64,000 nucleotides of DNA from Lichenostomus cassidix (Eukaryota > Chordata > Aves > Passeriformes > Meliphagidae): positions 53,208,491 to 53,272,490 of the forward strand of contig CM039182.1 in the NCBI GenBank assembly GCA_008360975.2, given 5' to 3'. Position numbers and translations under genes: made by a program. The first letter of the stretch is position 1. Each line of letters starts with the position of its first letter. Shown here one piece after another: positions 10,450 through 24,198 of the stretch. The notes beneath the pieces were generated by a model. That model had not been told where the DNA came from. It searched no databases and saw nothing but the letters and a program-made list of their open reading frames with translations.

Positions 10450-13400
10450 ACTCATGCCTTATCAATACAGGGGTAAGCTGTAGGACATTTTACCTTTAGT
10501 TTTGCCTTTCAAGCAAGCTTCATAGAAATGTAATGGAGTACCACTAAAAGCAGTACTTCTACATTTTGCCAAGCATGCTTTTCCTCCTTTTACTCCCCGC
10601 CCTGCCCCCCCAGAAGTATATCTAATCAAGCATGGTTTTATATCACTCCATGAATCTGTCACTTACACTTTCAAGCTTTTAATCTTTGGGTTAAGTCAAT
10701 GATAATTCTTTCATTAGTTACTCATTTGTTGTTTCCTTCATTTCACTTCAGACTTATAAATGTTGCTTAAATTTTCATAAATGCCATGGTCATATCCTAG
10801 CTGAGGCAATATGGGAACAATTCTTCACTTACTACCCATGTAATAACTGCCAAGATGAACAGACATACAAAGAGTAAGAAGCTTGCAAAATTTAATCCTC
10901 CAACTTTGGAAATAACATAAAGTCAGTTCACAGACAGGCATATATTTACAAAAAAATATAAAAATCTCATTGTACAATGCTATTTTACCTCCTTACTACC
11001 AGTGCCAACTAAACTGCGAAGATAAATTCAAGACATTAGAAATTATCCTCCACATTCTCAGAATTCACTAGATATTTGTCAGGTATTCTGGTTATTGAGC
11101 CCAGTTTCTTTAGGATAATTGGCTGAAAATAGTAAAGTCTATAGTAATTATTTTCCAAAGTAAACCTAATATCGCTTCTTGTGAACAGAACTTTCTGGGA
11201 AATACGCAATCAGAAGTGAGAAAACTTCACCTGTGGAATAAAAAAATCAGCGGATCTCTGAGTGGAATCTGTGATTCAGAGGAAGCTATTCATTTTGTAG
11301 ATAATGCTATTTGCATATAAAAGGGAAACTTTCCACAAAGAAAGGACAAAGACTGCTTGTTCATGACCTTCCATAAAGATTCTGATCATGCCAAAGCCAT
11401 TTCCCTTTACAGACAGGTGGGCTAATGCCTGGCAAACAGCGGGGAGGGGAGGAAACATTTTAGTTGTGATATATGAACAATGCCAGTGATTTCTCAGATA
11501 GTATCTCAGAAAGCTAATGACTACAGTATGACCTGGAAATGAGCTGCAATGAACAGCATTGAATAATTTCATCTTTAAATGCAGGAAGAACAAAGCCTAA
11601 TAATTATCCACAGCAGCTTAAATTGAGAAAACCACAAATAGATTTGCCTTTTGAAAGTTAGGGCAAAGGCTAAGAAAAGTTGCAGCCCAAGGTTAAAACA
11701 GTTAACTTAGGTCTCTGAATGTCAGACTCCTGCTTTCTAAGCACTGACTCAGAGGTTTCTGATTCAAGTAGATGGCAGAAAAGCCAGCATGCTTTTATCA
11801 GACATTAGTGTTTATAGAAGCAATACAAAACAGGATTTTTTTAAATGTATGTATTATGCCAGATCAAACTATAAATTGAAACATCTGTGTCCAAGTTAAT
11901 CTCAGATACAGCAAGGAGATTATTGGAATTGTGTGTTTCCTTTTGTGACCTTTTTAGATGTGGCTTTGTTTGAAAGGAGGAAGGGATAATTTTCTTAACT
12001 TTTTATTCCTGAGCAACAATGCCAATAGTCCAATATAAGAGCAATATCTTTTAAAATCACCCAGCTGAATAGCAAAAATCCTTTAGTAATTTCCCAGTAT
12101 TGTTATACAGGGAGCTCTAAAAAATACACTATAGTCATATAAATAGAGGCATGTAGTTTTAAGCATGCTACAAGCCATTCATGACATAAGTATTCAATTA
12201 AAACTGCTTTTATGAGCAATAATCACATTCTGAAAAGGCAAACATGAACAGTTTGTGGATATAGCCATAATGCCTGCAAAATTAACTTTAAAAAAAAAGC
12301 AGGTAAACAAAGTTCAGTCCCTCTGCTACTTAAATAAAAGATTTCTAAATTCTTTTGCTCCTGCCTGCAGGACACAGGGGACAGAGAGGAGAATTAAGAT
12401 TTTTTATTATTGTTTTAAAAATATTGTAATTATTTGCCTTTATGCATTAATATTATCAAAAAACAATCTCAGTTTAACTGAAACTATGATTACAATTAAC
12501 AAATTTCAGTTACGGAAGTAATAGAACAGAACAGCTGTAGTTTCCAACAGTATAAAGCTGGGTCACTGGCAACAGCATAGCACTTTAAAGAAGTAAGACA
12601 GAAACTTTTAGCTTTATAGGTCACTTCACATTTACTCTTGAGTCGCATGTAATTTAGAATAAAATTTTGCAGTATCTACCTCTCCTCTAGAAGTACATGT
12701 TGATTAAGACCCACTCTTAAATCCACAGAAGCCACTTTTATTACACTGACACAATATTTACAAAATAGCCTACAAAATCTGCATGGAACACCTCTTTCCC
12801 CATTCTCCTGACTCTCCCCTTTAATGCCTTTTGTTTTGCATGCTCCTTCATTCTCAGCTCCTAACCCACCGCCTATCATGCAAACTCTGATTACCTATTA
12901 TAATTTGTCAAAAATAGAATTAAGTCAGGGCTGAAAAGGGCTTAAAATAGAGATGATGATCAATATTTCATGAGATTAATTGGGAGGAGTGATACAGGGA
13001 ATTTCAGAAAAAAACTCTTCTGGACCACAATATGAACATATTTTACAATATCTACAAAATGTGCACAATATACAGTGTAAACCTGAAATCCAGTTGCTTA
13101 AGATGACCATGAAGGGCCAATTTCTTACCTGTTAAAAGGCATTTTCTAGTTTTTAATATAATACCTAGCATGAGCTGTGTTATTACACATGCCAGCAAAG
13201 CTACACTTGGTACTGATGTGCCATTAAATAAAGCTACTTGAGGCCACTGCATCCCTTAGTGACTAGTGTTGAATGAAATGTTGACTAGATTTTATTTTAT
13301 TCCTAAATTTATTTCATAAATTCGTCACTGTTCAAAGGGCAACAGATATAGAAACATAGTTTAAAGCATGAAAAACCATAAATAGATCAAAAATCCAGTC

Positions 13401-14275
13401 AATGGATCTTCAACATTGACTTGAATGAAGTGGGACACAGTAATATCCCATCTGCTTCCACTGAGGTTGACTCATACAGCAGGGTGATATACAGTTTTAT
13501 TACAACTATCTAAAAGAATGCTTTATTTATCACACCTGAGGTAATGGAGCATTATAATCTCTGATAGATGACTTTTTAGATCCTCAGATTTTGATGGAAT
13601 TTTTTAATTTCCAAGTGCTTGGAAAATTCACTGGGAAAGAGTGTAGGGGAGCTTACATACCTTTGGCTGAAGTTTCTCATATCAATTATGTTTTCCATTA
13701 AAAAAATTTAAAAGTTATCAAAAATATAGTTTTCATTGACAAAAACTATTTCAGTCAAAACTGAAACAAAACTGAAAAGCAGACTCTATCCAAATTAGAT
13801 CCAACTCAACCTTTTTAAAACGACAGCCTGAAATCCATTGGTTTCAATTCCTGTACCTCAAAGCCAGTTACAAAGTCAATGAGTGCCTTGGTATTACTTA
13901 CATTAAATGAAGGTCCATATCCATAGATACTTGGAAAATATTACATTTTTTAGGAAAAGTTCTGCTCTTGCTTAGCTTCACCCTCCTGTTTTGTGTTGAA
14001 GAAAGTATCACCTTTGTATCACAGGAATATGGGGGGGGGAATGTCTGGTCATCCACATTTTCTGTACAAATCCATCACTGAAAATGATCCATTCAGAATC
14101 CTATACTAGCACTAGAATAAAAAAATTCTGGCAATATCTAGTAGGGCAATGAAAATTCAGGAGAAACAAATAGCTCCATAATCCACTCCCAGTTTGCAAA
14201 GAGACCTCTTATGCAATAAGTAATTATTGTGTAGTCTAACATATCTATTTGGCATCCTCTTGCACCCCTCCTGGA
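10450..14275. other. Unassigned AT-rich sequence, probable SUGCT intron
   Basis: I recognise no gene or mobile element. A run of 8 G lies near 14032-14039. Scattered phrases such as TTGACTTGAATGAAG at 13418-13432 might be remnants of the palindromic sauropsid repeat seen at 23.6 kb, but they are too short to call. Confidence 0.45.
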
Positions 14276-14278
14276 AAT

Positions 14279-15130
14279 AAACATGCTTGAATACCTCTCA
14301 AAAGTGCCTGAAACCAGTGCACATAGTATGGAAAACAAACAGGAAGATTTGGAAATCTGTGTGCAGTCACAGGGCTTCATCTCATCGCATTTACAGAGAC
14401 ATGGTGGGACAGCTTGCATGATTGTAACGTTGTCATGAAAGGCTACATGCCTTTAGGAAAGACACAACAGAAAGACATGGTGGTGGGACTGTCCTTTGCA
14501 TAAAGGAACTCCTGGAATGCATGGAGCTTCACCTTGGGGAGCATGATGAACTACTCAAGAGTTTCTGGATTAGCATAAAAGGGTGGACTAATGAGGGTGA
14601 CACAGTGGGTATTTGCTACAAGCCACCTGATCGGGAAGTGAATGAGGCCTTTTACAGACAAGTAGAAGCAACCTCCCCAGCACAGGCTCTGGTTCTTATG
14701 GTGGACTTTAGCCACCCTGATATCTGCTGGAGAAGCAACACAGCAAAGCACAAACCCTCCAGGAAGTTCCTGGAAAGCATTCACAATAACTTTCTGATAT
14801 AGGTGGCAGACAAGGAAAGATGTGCTGCTCAAACAAAAAAGGAGGGGACTGGTTGGAGATGGGAAGCAAGGGGGCAGCTTTGGCTGCAGTGACTATGAGG
14901 TGATGTAGTCCAGCATCCTGCAAGGAGGAAGCTTGCAGGAGGTACAATCACAACCCCAGACTATAGGAGAACTAACTTTGGCCTCTTTGGGGACCTTCTT
15001 GGAAGAATTCCATGGTTCTTGTTATGTAAGTCTTGCTGAAAAAGCTGCATTGGCATTTAGAGAATCAGAACCATCTCCAAGCAACTGGATGTTGAGTCAG
15101 CTCCATGACTTGTGGTCATATCTATAAGCC
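14279..15130 (+). mobile_element. CR1 LINE fragment, ORF2 endonuclease domain
   Basis: The reading begins with the LKCL...NKQE-type start of the CR1 endonuclease. It passes a degraded TETWW region and reaches an open stretch (14521-14802) encoding GDTVGICYKPPDREVNEAFY and LVLMVDFSHPDICWRSNTA. These are the CR1 apurinic-like endonuclease motifs usually written GVCYRPP and GDFNHPDICW. The fragment has stops and frameshifts before and after that stretch. It lacks the reverse transcriptase and a CR1 3' end, which is unusual for 5'-truncated CR1 and implies later deletion. The right boundary is approximate. Confidence 0.88.
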
Positions 15131-18100
15131 TAAAGCAGCATCTAACTGAGACTTTGAAATTTATTTATGCCATTTTTCTCATCTGGGATCTGTAACACAA
15201 AAGCCAGGGTTTCCATGGCTTTAGATGGTCCAAGATCTACAAATTTCTTCCATGAAGCAGCATTCAGCACTATCTGACCTTGATTAAAAGGGACAGAAGA
15301 CACAAAGAATTAGTTACAACCTGAAGTTCTCAAGAATGTTAATTGATGGAAGCTAGTCACCCTGCAGAACTCAACACTTTTCACCACTTTCTAATACATG
15401 TGAAACAAAATTCTTTGACCTTGCTGTCCCAAGATACAGCTGAAATAAGATAAAGACATCCAAAATCAGAAAAATGAAATTCTACATTACTCTTAAGGCA
15501 CCATCTCTTCCTCAACGAAAGATAAAGGATGAAAAATTTGTGACAGATGTTAATCACTTTGCTTAATGTTGAACTAGAAGGTTCTCAGTTAAGAATAAAG
15601 GAGGTAGAAAATTTTGCATACAATAAAAAAAAAGTAAAATCTTGTGAGGATAGGATAGAGTCCAGCAACCAATAAATTAAGACCTGATACCAGCGTTCTT
15701 CAAAGCCATTTCAAAGTGTGAAAAAAAACCTCTTACATTTAAAGAAATATTTGTAGCACATTTTTGTCACTCACTTGAATTTCCTTTAAATTCAAGAAAA
15801 ATAAAATGGCTAATGGACTGCTAAAATGTTTGAGTTCCAAGTCTATAGCCATCTATTCTAAGACTTATATAACCAATTTATCAGGATTTTCAGTTTTTAC
15901 CTAGCAGCCTTGGGGCTTTAGTAAAAGCTTATTATTTATGTGCACAGAGTTTAGGCAGTAAAGCTGGAGCTTTTCTGAATCCTTGGACCACTTTTAAATG
16001 TGGCTTTTTTCTCATCTGTTCAACAGTGATCGCCTATATCCATCAATCCATCTTTCCTAGGCAATTTTAAAACCACGAAGTGAAAATTAATTGGTCTCCT
16101 GATTTGCCACAGAGTCCTTCTGCATACAGACAAGAACATAAAATCAGTGGAAATTATTCGAAGAATGAGGTATTCTTTTCTCTAAATATATTATCAAGGC
16201 CAAAGAAGATAAAATTGCAGGGGATACCATTTTCCTTTAGTCCTAAAATAAAGGAAATATCAATTCAGCCTGACAGCATATCAGATGTTTCACACTTACT
16301 AATCCTGTTGTTTTCCTATCCTGCACCTCACCTCTACTATTTCAGCAGTTAAGACTAAAAACACTCTTGTGACATGTAGGTGACCAGATGTCCTTCACTG
16401 ACATAGCTGAAGCCTTCACCCAACCCACTTGGTCACTACCACTAGCAGTCAATAGTGCTAATAAAATATGAGTCAAGCCCATAGATGGCAAAACCTTCTG
16501 AGGTCAAATCTAGACCATGGCAGAGATATAAGAAATTAAAATTTCTCTGTAATTATGCTATCAAAGATTAGGCTTGAGGAATAAGTTCAGCAACTGGCAA
16601 AATACCCAAAAGCAGTTACTGACCAGTAGTTCCCTCTGTTTACTTCAAAGAGTACATCTTTATATTGTTTCACTTAGTCCCTTTGAAAGGAAAACCACAA
16701 AATGGCTGCCTTTGAGAATAAAAGCATCCACAGCGCACGCTAGAATGAAACACTTATGAAGTTTTACTGTCACTTCTTTTGCCCGTGGTTTTCTTGTCAG
16801 AAGAAAAAAACCAACCAAATTCCGAATTTTTTAATTCAAAGCACTTTTAGTCTCCAGCGGGATTTGTAGCTGTACATATAACTGACCTCAAGAGGCTCAG
16901 AACACTCTGTGGTCCACAGTGGCTAACAGCAGAAGAGATGGCACAATCAAACTACAAACACATTCTAGAAGAACACAGCCATGAAAGCACAGGCAATGCT
17001 TGCTGAAGAATGAACACAGCAAAGCATTGAGAACACACTGCCCTTGGGTAGAACCGCTTGAGAGAGAGAGAAAAGGTGGGAAGGATGAAGGCAGCATTTG
17101 CCTGCACAATGCCTGAGGGAATGCGGTAGCATGTATTTGATCTGTCCTCCCTCTATTGCAGGACAGTTTGTATTCACCCTGCTGCCATAATTTGCTCTGA
17201 CTCCAAACTGTGTTTGCAATGAAATAGTCCTGAAAGGAAATAAGAAGAAGGAAAAATTCTCAGTCAAACCTTAACTTGAACTGTTTCTAAAATTTAAAAA
17301 AAATGTAAGCATTACGCCTCCCCTTCAAAATTAGATGCATTTCCTGAAAGATAATTCCCAGAATACTAAAAGAATGGTTGTTACAGCACAAACAGAAGAA
17401 GAAAAGGTCAGATGCTTTACAAGTACTTTATGAAATTTCCAGTATGATTTTGCAAACTTTGTAGAATCCAAACATTTTGGAATATAATCCAAACTTTTAA
17501 TAATAATAAAATAACAATACTTAACCCCCTTTAGGGGATTGAATAAGTACACTAGAGTATTCCAGAGAATATTAAAGATGGAACCTGGTGATTCCCAGCT
17601 TTGAGCTTGAGTTTGAATCAGATAAAATAAATTTTTACATTTTTAAGGGGTATTTCTCCATTTCTTCAGGTGAAACTAGAGATAAACAGTTTATAGATTA
17701 CTTGGTAGAGTATGAACTATGTTGCATGTGCCCAGTTTTGTGATCTTATTTTAGTTGACCACTGTTTTGTGTGAATTGCTCGGCAAACTTAATGTCATTT
17801 CAGCATTTTTCAGGTTTTGGATATCTACATAAAAAAACTACACTGCACAAGAGAGTGGAAGACAAAACGAACCACAAAACTTATCGTTTTTCATGTAGAC
17901 ATTCAAAGTCAACATCCTGTGCAGTGATTTCACACAGATATGTGATTTCTCTCAGCTCTGGCGCTATACTCCGCAAACTCCCATGATTGTTACAATTCCA
18001 GTATCAGAACCAGGATATTGGATGTGAGTCTGTGACGCAACTACTTTCACTTCATAGAGTCAAAAAAACCCTACATGTTCTCTTTTGCTGCCTTCAAAGC

Positions 18101-20128
18101 ACTGCAGGAGGGTGGAGAGCACACTACCACCTTAGAGATAACCTCATGTTTTCCACAAGATAGTAGCTTTTTGCTTTAAACTGGTTTGACAAAAATGCAC
18201 AGATCTCTGAGGTTTGTTGGAGTTGCAAATCTTGAAAGAGCCATATGACATGTATAACAAACATTGAACAGGCAGAAGCACAACAACAGGTTACCATGGT
18301 GCAGGAAGAGAGGAGGATTACATGGTATTCACATGGAGGAGGGAACAGGGTGGGGAAATCATGTTTCATTACAAGTATGTTGTTCAGATTAGTCAAACTA
18401 CCTCCTTCATTCAACCAATTCCTTGTTGAACACTGGCTCATAAAATAAAGCACTCCTCCTTTATATTTCTCTGTTTATGATACAAATGAGGATAGCTGGA
18501 GATTTTGAGGGGGAAAAAAAAGGAAAGAAATCTTAACCAAAATATGACCTTAGCAGATGCAATTCAATCTGATTTCCACTGCATTAGCCTACGGATGCTT
18601 ATGCAACTGCATAGCACAGCAACTGAGAGACAAAACAATGGAAGTTTTAAAGCTTTATTTATTGCTCATTCTCAAAACATTCAATCGCCATCGTGCTTCA
18701 ACTGCCAAATCTAAATTAGAGAGTTTACAAAAAAAAAAAAAAGTACTCTTCAGGGGAACATTAGAGCTGTATAGAGAGGTGCAAGCTCAAGGAGATGGAG
18801 TATCTGGCTAGAGACCAACTCTCCTATAAGTCCAGACCAAGTGGACTCATATGGATAGCTTTTAGAAAATCATAAGTGGTAACAAGTAGAAAAATTCCCC
18901 CCTTCCATGTTCAGCCTCCTTTTTTGGCATTAGTAGTTAAACTGCGCTTACTGCTATTAGCAGATTACAGAAACTTCTACCAGAATCTAAACAATTTTCA
19001 AATAATCTAATCACTTCCTTATTTATTCATGTTTACCCACAATTTCCCTCCTCTTTTAGTTGGATTGCTATGTAATATTACAATGCATAACAAAAGCTGA
19101 TTTGCTACTAATTAACTGTACAAGGGCAGTATATTAAGCTCTTCTTCCAAAAACACAAGGAAAATACATCAAATCTCAGTCTAAAGGTTTAAAGTAATTA
19201 GTAAAAGGTCAAAAAGATTACCACTGAAGTGTTTTTAGTGCTACATCTACAAATTGCTAGAAACATTTAATAATTTACACTTTTGCTAACATAATTATTC
19301 TATACAATGTTTGGCAACTAAGTTCTACATCTCTGCTAGTGATCAATAATACATTTAAAGTCTCTCACAAAAAAAGTGGCACAAGCCACACATTTGTAAG
19401 TTGTGCAGTTTTCTTTTCCTCTATTTTCTTACGCAGCATGCAACTGTGCACTGCTTCCTTTCTTTGCTATTGCTGAAGTAGTGAACACATGCAGGATGTT
19501 CCTCAAACTGGTAATACCAAAATCTCATAAAGTACCTTCCGAAAGCCAGGATTTATCATAGATATCCACTATAGAGGAAATTGCTCATCTACTTTGGCTG
19601 TAAATTTTCTTTTTTCCCATCAGTACTTTGCAGAGGAAATAAATTTGGGAATCAAGTTATGGAAGACCATTACCTGCTCTCTGATCTATTTACTTTTGCA
19701 TAAAAGGAAAAGTAATCATTTCCATACTTCCTAAAAATGTGTTTACTTCATTAAAATGAAAAAAATTAAAAGGAGAATGAGACAAAAATAGCTATTAGCT
19801 CAAAAAAAAAAAAAACCCACATCAACTAATCCCCTCTCTAGTGAATTTAAGAGGCCTTCATATCAAGAAATTAGTATCTTCTTGTCTGACACAAATTTTA
19901 TATAATATTATAGTATCATACACATATATGAATAAATATGTAAGTGTAAATTCTAAAAACATAACTTAGAGATGAAGTACTGTGTCTATTTTCCAAAGAC
20001 AAAAGTGTATTTCACAGAACTTGTTTATCACAAAAAATAATATTATTGCATTCCAATTGCTCATAATGTCAGTTGACACATGGAAAAAACACGTGAAGAC
20101 TAAGTCTTTTACTAGTGGTACCATGTTA

Positions 20129-20162
20129 ATGACATGAGCCAAACCTCATGACATGAGCCAAA
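20129..20162. repeat. 15-base direct repeat
   Basis: ATGACATGAGCCAAA occurs at 20129-20143 and again at 20148-20162, separated by four bases. It is probably a local duplication. Confidence 0.85.
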
Positions 20163-23100
20163 TGAGAATCATGCCTAGCATTTTTTTACATTTCCTCCCA
20201 TCACAAGGTATAAAAACCCTAAACTGACATGTCTTCAGTTAGCAATTTAGCATAAATTACCTAGAATATGTTTTTTCTTATGTTAACTAGCACACCTTTT
20301 TACCTTTTGGGATGCACTGTTAAGTGAATTTCCTAATGCTAAACAGTACATCACCCTCAGAACCAAATTTGAACCCGTAACATTCCTAGACAGATTTATG
20401 CTTAATCCCTCAGATACCATAGTCCCCTACACAACATGCAGTAATGATCTCTCTGCATGCTTAAGTTGGAAAATAAACCCCTGAAGAGAGGAAAAAAGGG
20501 AGATAGCTAGGAGAAGAAAAGGGAGCAGGATGCAAACCCCGTGGAAGCTGAACTATCATTCAAAATTAGATACATTCTCCACTCCTCCCCCTAAAAGATT
20601 GTTACTGATGAAAACATTGCACAGACATATGTACTAGGATGAGGTCCCAGTTATCATTTATGCATTTAAACTTATTAAACCATGCAGGCAAAAGGAGTAA
20701 AACAAAAATAGAACAGGGCAACCCCCATGACATATCCTGATCATGATGAATGAACAATGAACTGAATACTTCCAGCTGGACAGGAGCGTCATCTCCACAC
20801 TGTGTGATGTATTAGCGAAAAGCCAAGCAGAGGTTTCTCATTTCAGTACAGAGTTAGACAGTCAATGCCACTCTTTGAGAAAGTAGTTTTCATAGGAAAG
20901 CAGATTTGAAAGTCTCAATTCAATACAGTAAAAGAATAAAACAAAATGTAAAAAAACAGTTCAAAATCAATCACCGCTTGACAGAGTTGTCACAACACAC
21001 TCTCTCTTCATTTCCTTAATGACATGAACCGAGAACACAATTCTCTGCTGAATAGCTTTGATTCACTTGCATACTGCTTGCATTTTCTTTATCCAACAGA
21101 AAGGTATACTATAAAGTTGAGTGAGGCTTGAGTATTTTTATTCCCCAATCACTCTCCCTGCCAGTTTTTTTGTACTCTCTTGTTTTGCTTCAAGCTTCAG
21201 ATGCAAGAAAACTTGAAAATAAATGGTAAACTTCAATTTGAAATCACCATGTTTTATTACATTACCAATCAATCAATGATACTTGGCATAAGTCTGGTTA
21301 ACAGCAATTTAACCATGCTGGCGGAAATACTGACCAGACTGTAGAAAAAGAAAACAAACACACCACAAACCACAGTCAACCAAAGACAAAAAACATCACC
21401 AGCAAAGAAAATTTTGAAATATCCTGTACCTTCCCAGTATCTTTAAACTGCAGAAAAATTTAAGCAATATTTTGCTGTAAGACAAGAGATACCATTTCCT
21501 ATCATGATTACCATACAACTGATGTAAAGCCAGTTCAGCGCTCTAGCGTGTCCATTTCCTGTCACATAGGGATACTGACACAATTATCTCTTCAGCAAAG
21601 AGCTTTGACATGCACATAAAGGAAATGTTAGGGAATTGATAAATTATAGAATTGGTTCTTTCATTTACTTATATCAAACATAGGTGTTAAAACAATCAAG
21701 TGGGAAATGCTGAACAAACATTTGATCACTAGAAAAATTAATACACTATGTACTTTCAGCTTTGGCTTTGAAACTTTCTACACTAATTGCTCATATTTTT
21801 GGTATTTAGCAATACTGTATGGCTTCTAGATATGACTTCATCTTGGAAACTTTAAAAATTTGGTTTCTGAGTTCACAACCATGACCAAGAAAAAGGTGGT
21901 CTTAAATTTTAAGACTGACACAATTGCAATACAAAGAAATTTGTCCTTCTTTTTGTGACTTTTGTACATACCATTCTAGATACAAAGTCACAGATATATC
22001 TCATGCCTGCTCTTTGAAAAAGGGTAGGTTTCCTAAATTCTCTGTAATGGAGGCTATACAAATTCCATAGCCAATATTTCTGGGCAAAAAAAGATAGGAC
22101 CGCACACTAACATACTGAAGGCTTTTTAAGTGATGATGAGTTATTGCACATCAGATGCTCTTCAATCGCCTTGCAATCTACAATGAATGGGATGCAAACA
22201 ACTTTTGTGTCAATGGGTAAGGTAAGTTAGTACATTACCTCACCTTTTCCATGCACTCAAAAACCTAGGCACACAGACTCAAGGTAGAACAGAAAACATT
22301 CTGTGTCACACTCCTTAGAGGGGAAAGTGAGGCACTGAGTACAAACACCCATTCAGCTCTCACCAGCAGCTAGGACAGCTGCACTTCCCATGTGGTAAGT
22401 GTTATCCAATGGCACCGGTCAACGTCAGAAATTCCCTTGTCTTTTGATGCTCTTTAAAAACTGTAATCTGAATATCTACTAGGCAAAGTAAATTGAAATA
22501 TTGCTTACTGTCTGCATGTCAAAAGCAGAAAAATGGTGGAGGGAACTGCATCTTTTTGGAACTGTGGATAAAAAAATGTCCTATTACAAGAGTAATATAC
22601 TTTACTATAAGCATTTGCCTCTTTTTAAATTTTTTCTTACCAATAGCAAGGATTTTAAGGGCAACACATTGCCCACAGGGAGCACCTACCCCAAAGCATC
22701 TTTTCTCTGAATGTGTCTCTCTTTTAATCTGCAACACTGTGGTCTAATTTTGAGAAACAGAATGTTGTCAGCTCCTACAGACTTTAGCAGGGACTGCCGA
22801 TGCATTTTCCTCAAACTAATTTTATTAGTTCATCCAATAAAACCACCACCTTTCCCTCTGAAGCTCATCTCTGAAAGCGAAGTGCTCAGCCTCTTTCAGA
22901 TGCCTTTGAACTCCCTTAACTCAGTGGATATTTAGATGAAGTCTGTGAAACATTTTGCTCTTCCACAGACTACCCACTACCTGAATCATCCAAAATTCAG
23001 GGTCAAATATATATGAAGAGGTATTTCTACCAAACACCTACGATTTATATCAGTTCACATTTCCTCTTGCATACCTTAACCTTTTAATGATCCTTTTCTC

Positions 23101-23352
23101 CAGTTTGTCAAGAGACAGATACTCAAATGAGACACTAGCAGCAAGGTTCAGACATGTAGGAGAACTTGTAAGGTCATCAAGACTAACTCTTTCTGGAAAG
23201 ATGAGGCAATAGTAATTTTTTTTAAAAAAAAAATACGGCTTCATTAGCACATTGTACATCATTGTACTAAACAGCAAAGGAAAAAAAATTCTGCTATAGC
23301 CCCAGTTAAGTCCTAATAACAAAAGGCAAATAGAGAAATCTACCTTTTTTGT

Positions 23353-23416
23353 TTATATACACACAGATATGTAGACATAGATACACACACATATATATGT
23401 GAATAAAATATATATA
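23353..23416. repeat. TA/CA-rich alternating simple repeat
   Basis: This is an imperfect dinucleotide tract of ATACACACA and ATATATAT units. Confidence 0.7.
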
Positions 23417-23590
23417 AAAAGTAAGCAGTAGTAATTGCTATTCCGAGGATGAACACAGGGGAAAAAATGAAATATAAGAAGAAATAACAACTTCCCCACA
23501 AAGATGCCTTTCTATGGCTTTCACATTACCTAGATCCATCTGTCAAAGCATATTCTCCAATAGGTTGTGTAACTGACACTTTAGAAATTA

Positions 23591-23700
23591 TGGCTCTGAT
23601 TCAGGAAAGACTTAGTCCATCCCTCTCCAGTTAAACATTTAAGCATTTTAAGAACATGCTGAAAGTCCTGTTGAAGTTATGGACTTGCCCAAGCAGTTTT
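23591..23700. mobile_element. Diverged palindromic sauropsid repeat
   Basis: The sequence contains GGCTCTGATTCAGGAAAG, then TTAAACATTTAAGCA, AACATGCTGAAAGTCC and GTTGAAGTTATGGACTTG. This resembles the dispersed bird/reptile element with GGCTCTGATTCAGCAAAG at its ends, ATGCTTAA units inside and a CCATTGAAGTCAATGG centre. The central palindrome is degraded (TTGAAGTTATGGACTTG). Identity rests on memory of that family; I give no formal name. Confidence 0.5.
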
Positions 23701-24160
23701 CTTAGACGGAAAATGTTGACTTGAGTGAAGCTTATATGAACACATTTATTTTTGTGAACTAATGTCCTCTCTCATCTGAAAACAAGACACACAAGACTGG
23801 GGATCAGTGATGACAATGCAGCCAGCAAGTGTCAGAGGAAAAGGGAGAGATTTATTTTGATAATCTGCAGGAAAACCTGCATAACTCTAACCAGTGTCAA
23901 AAGTGACAGATGCAGGACTTTACATAAATGCAACAAATTAGAGAATGTTAAGGTACTGATGATTTCAGCCTCTGAAATGTACCACAGGGAGTGCATGTCC
24001 ACAGTGAAGCTTGCAGAGCAGCTAAACACATCTTATCTTTAAACTATCTCAGACAACAATAGTACCTGGCCAGGGTGTATGGTGCCTCTACAGTTTGATT
24101 AAAGACAGGAACTGATGTGCATTAAAATTGCCTCCTCAAGCTGAAACACAATTATCAACA

Positions 24161-24198
24161 AAACAAAAAAAAAACCCAAAAAAAAAAAAACCCCAAAC
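24161..24198. repeat. A-rich tract with C-run interruptions
   Basis: Long A runs are separated by CCC and CCCC. It is similar in character to the larger block at 39240-39390. Confidence 0.7.

Larger units (their letters stand above)
15140..23590. other. Unassigned AT-rich sequence, probable SUGCT intron
   Basis: About 8.4 kb hold no gene or mobile element that I can recognise. Poly-A runs occur near 18729-18741 and 19801-19815. A 15-base direct repeat (ATGACATGAGCCAAA) occurs at 20129-20143 and 20148-20162. A TA/CA-rich stretch lies at 23353-23416. Confidence 0.5.

Noticed and set aside
14551..14947. Minus-strand open frames across the CR1 endonuclease fragment
   Set aside because: They are antisense shadows of the CR1 ORF2 reading, which is recognisable on the plus strand.
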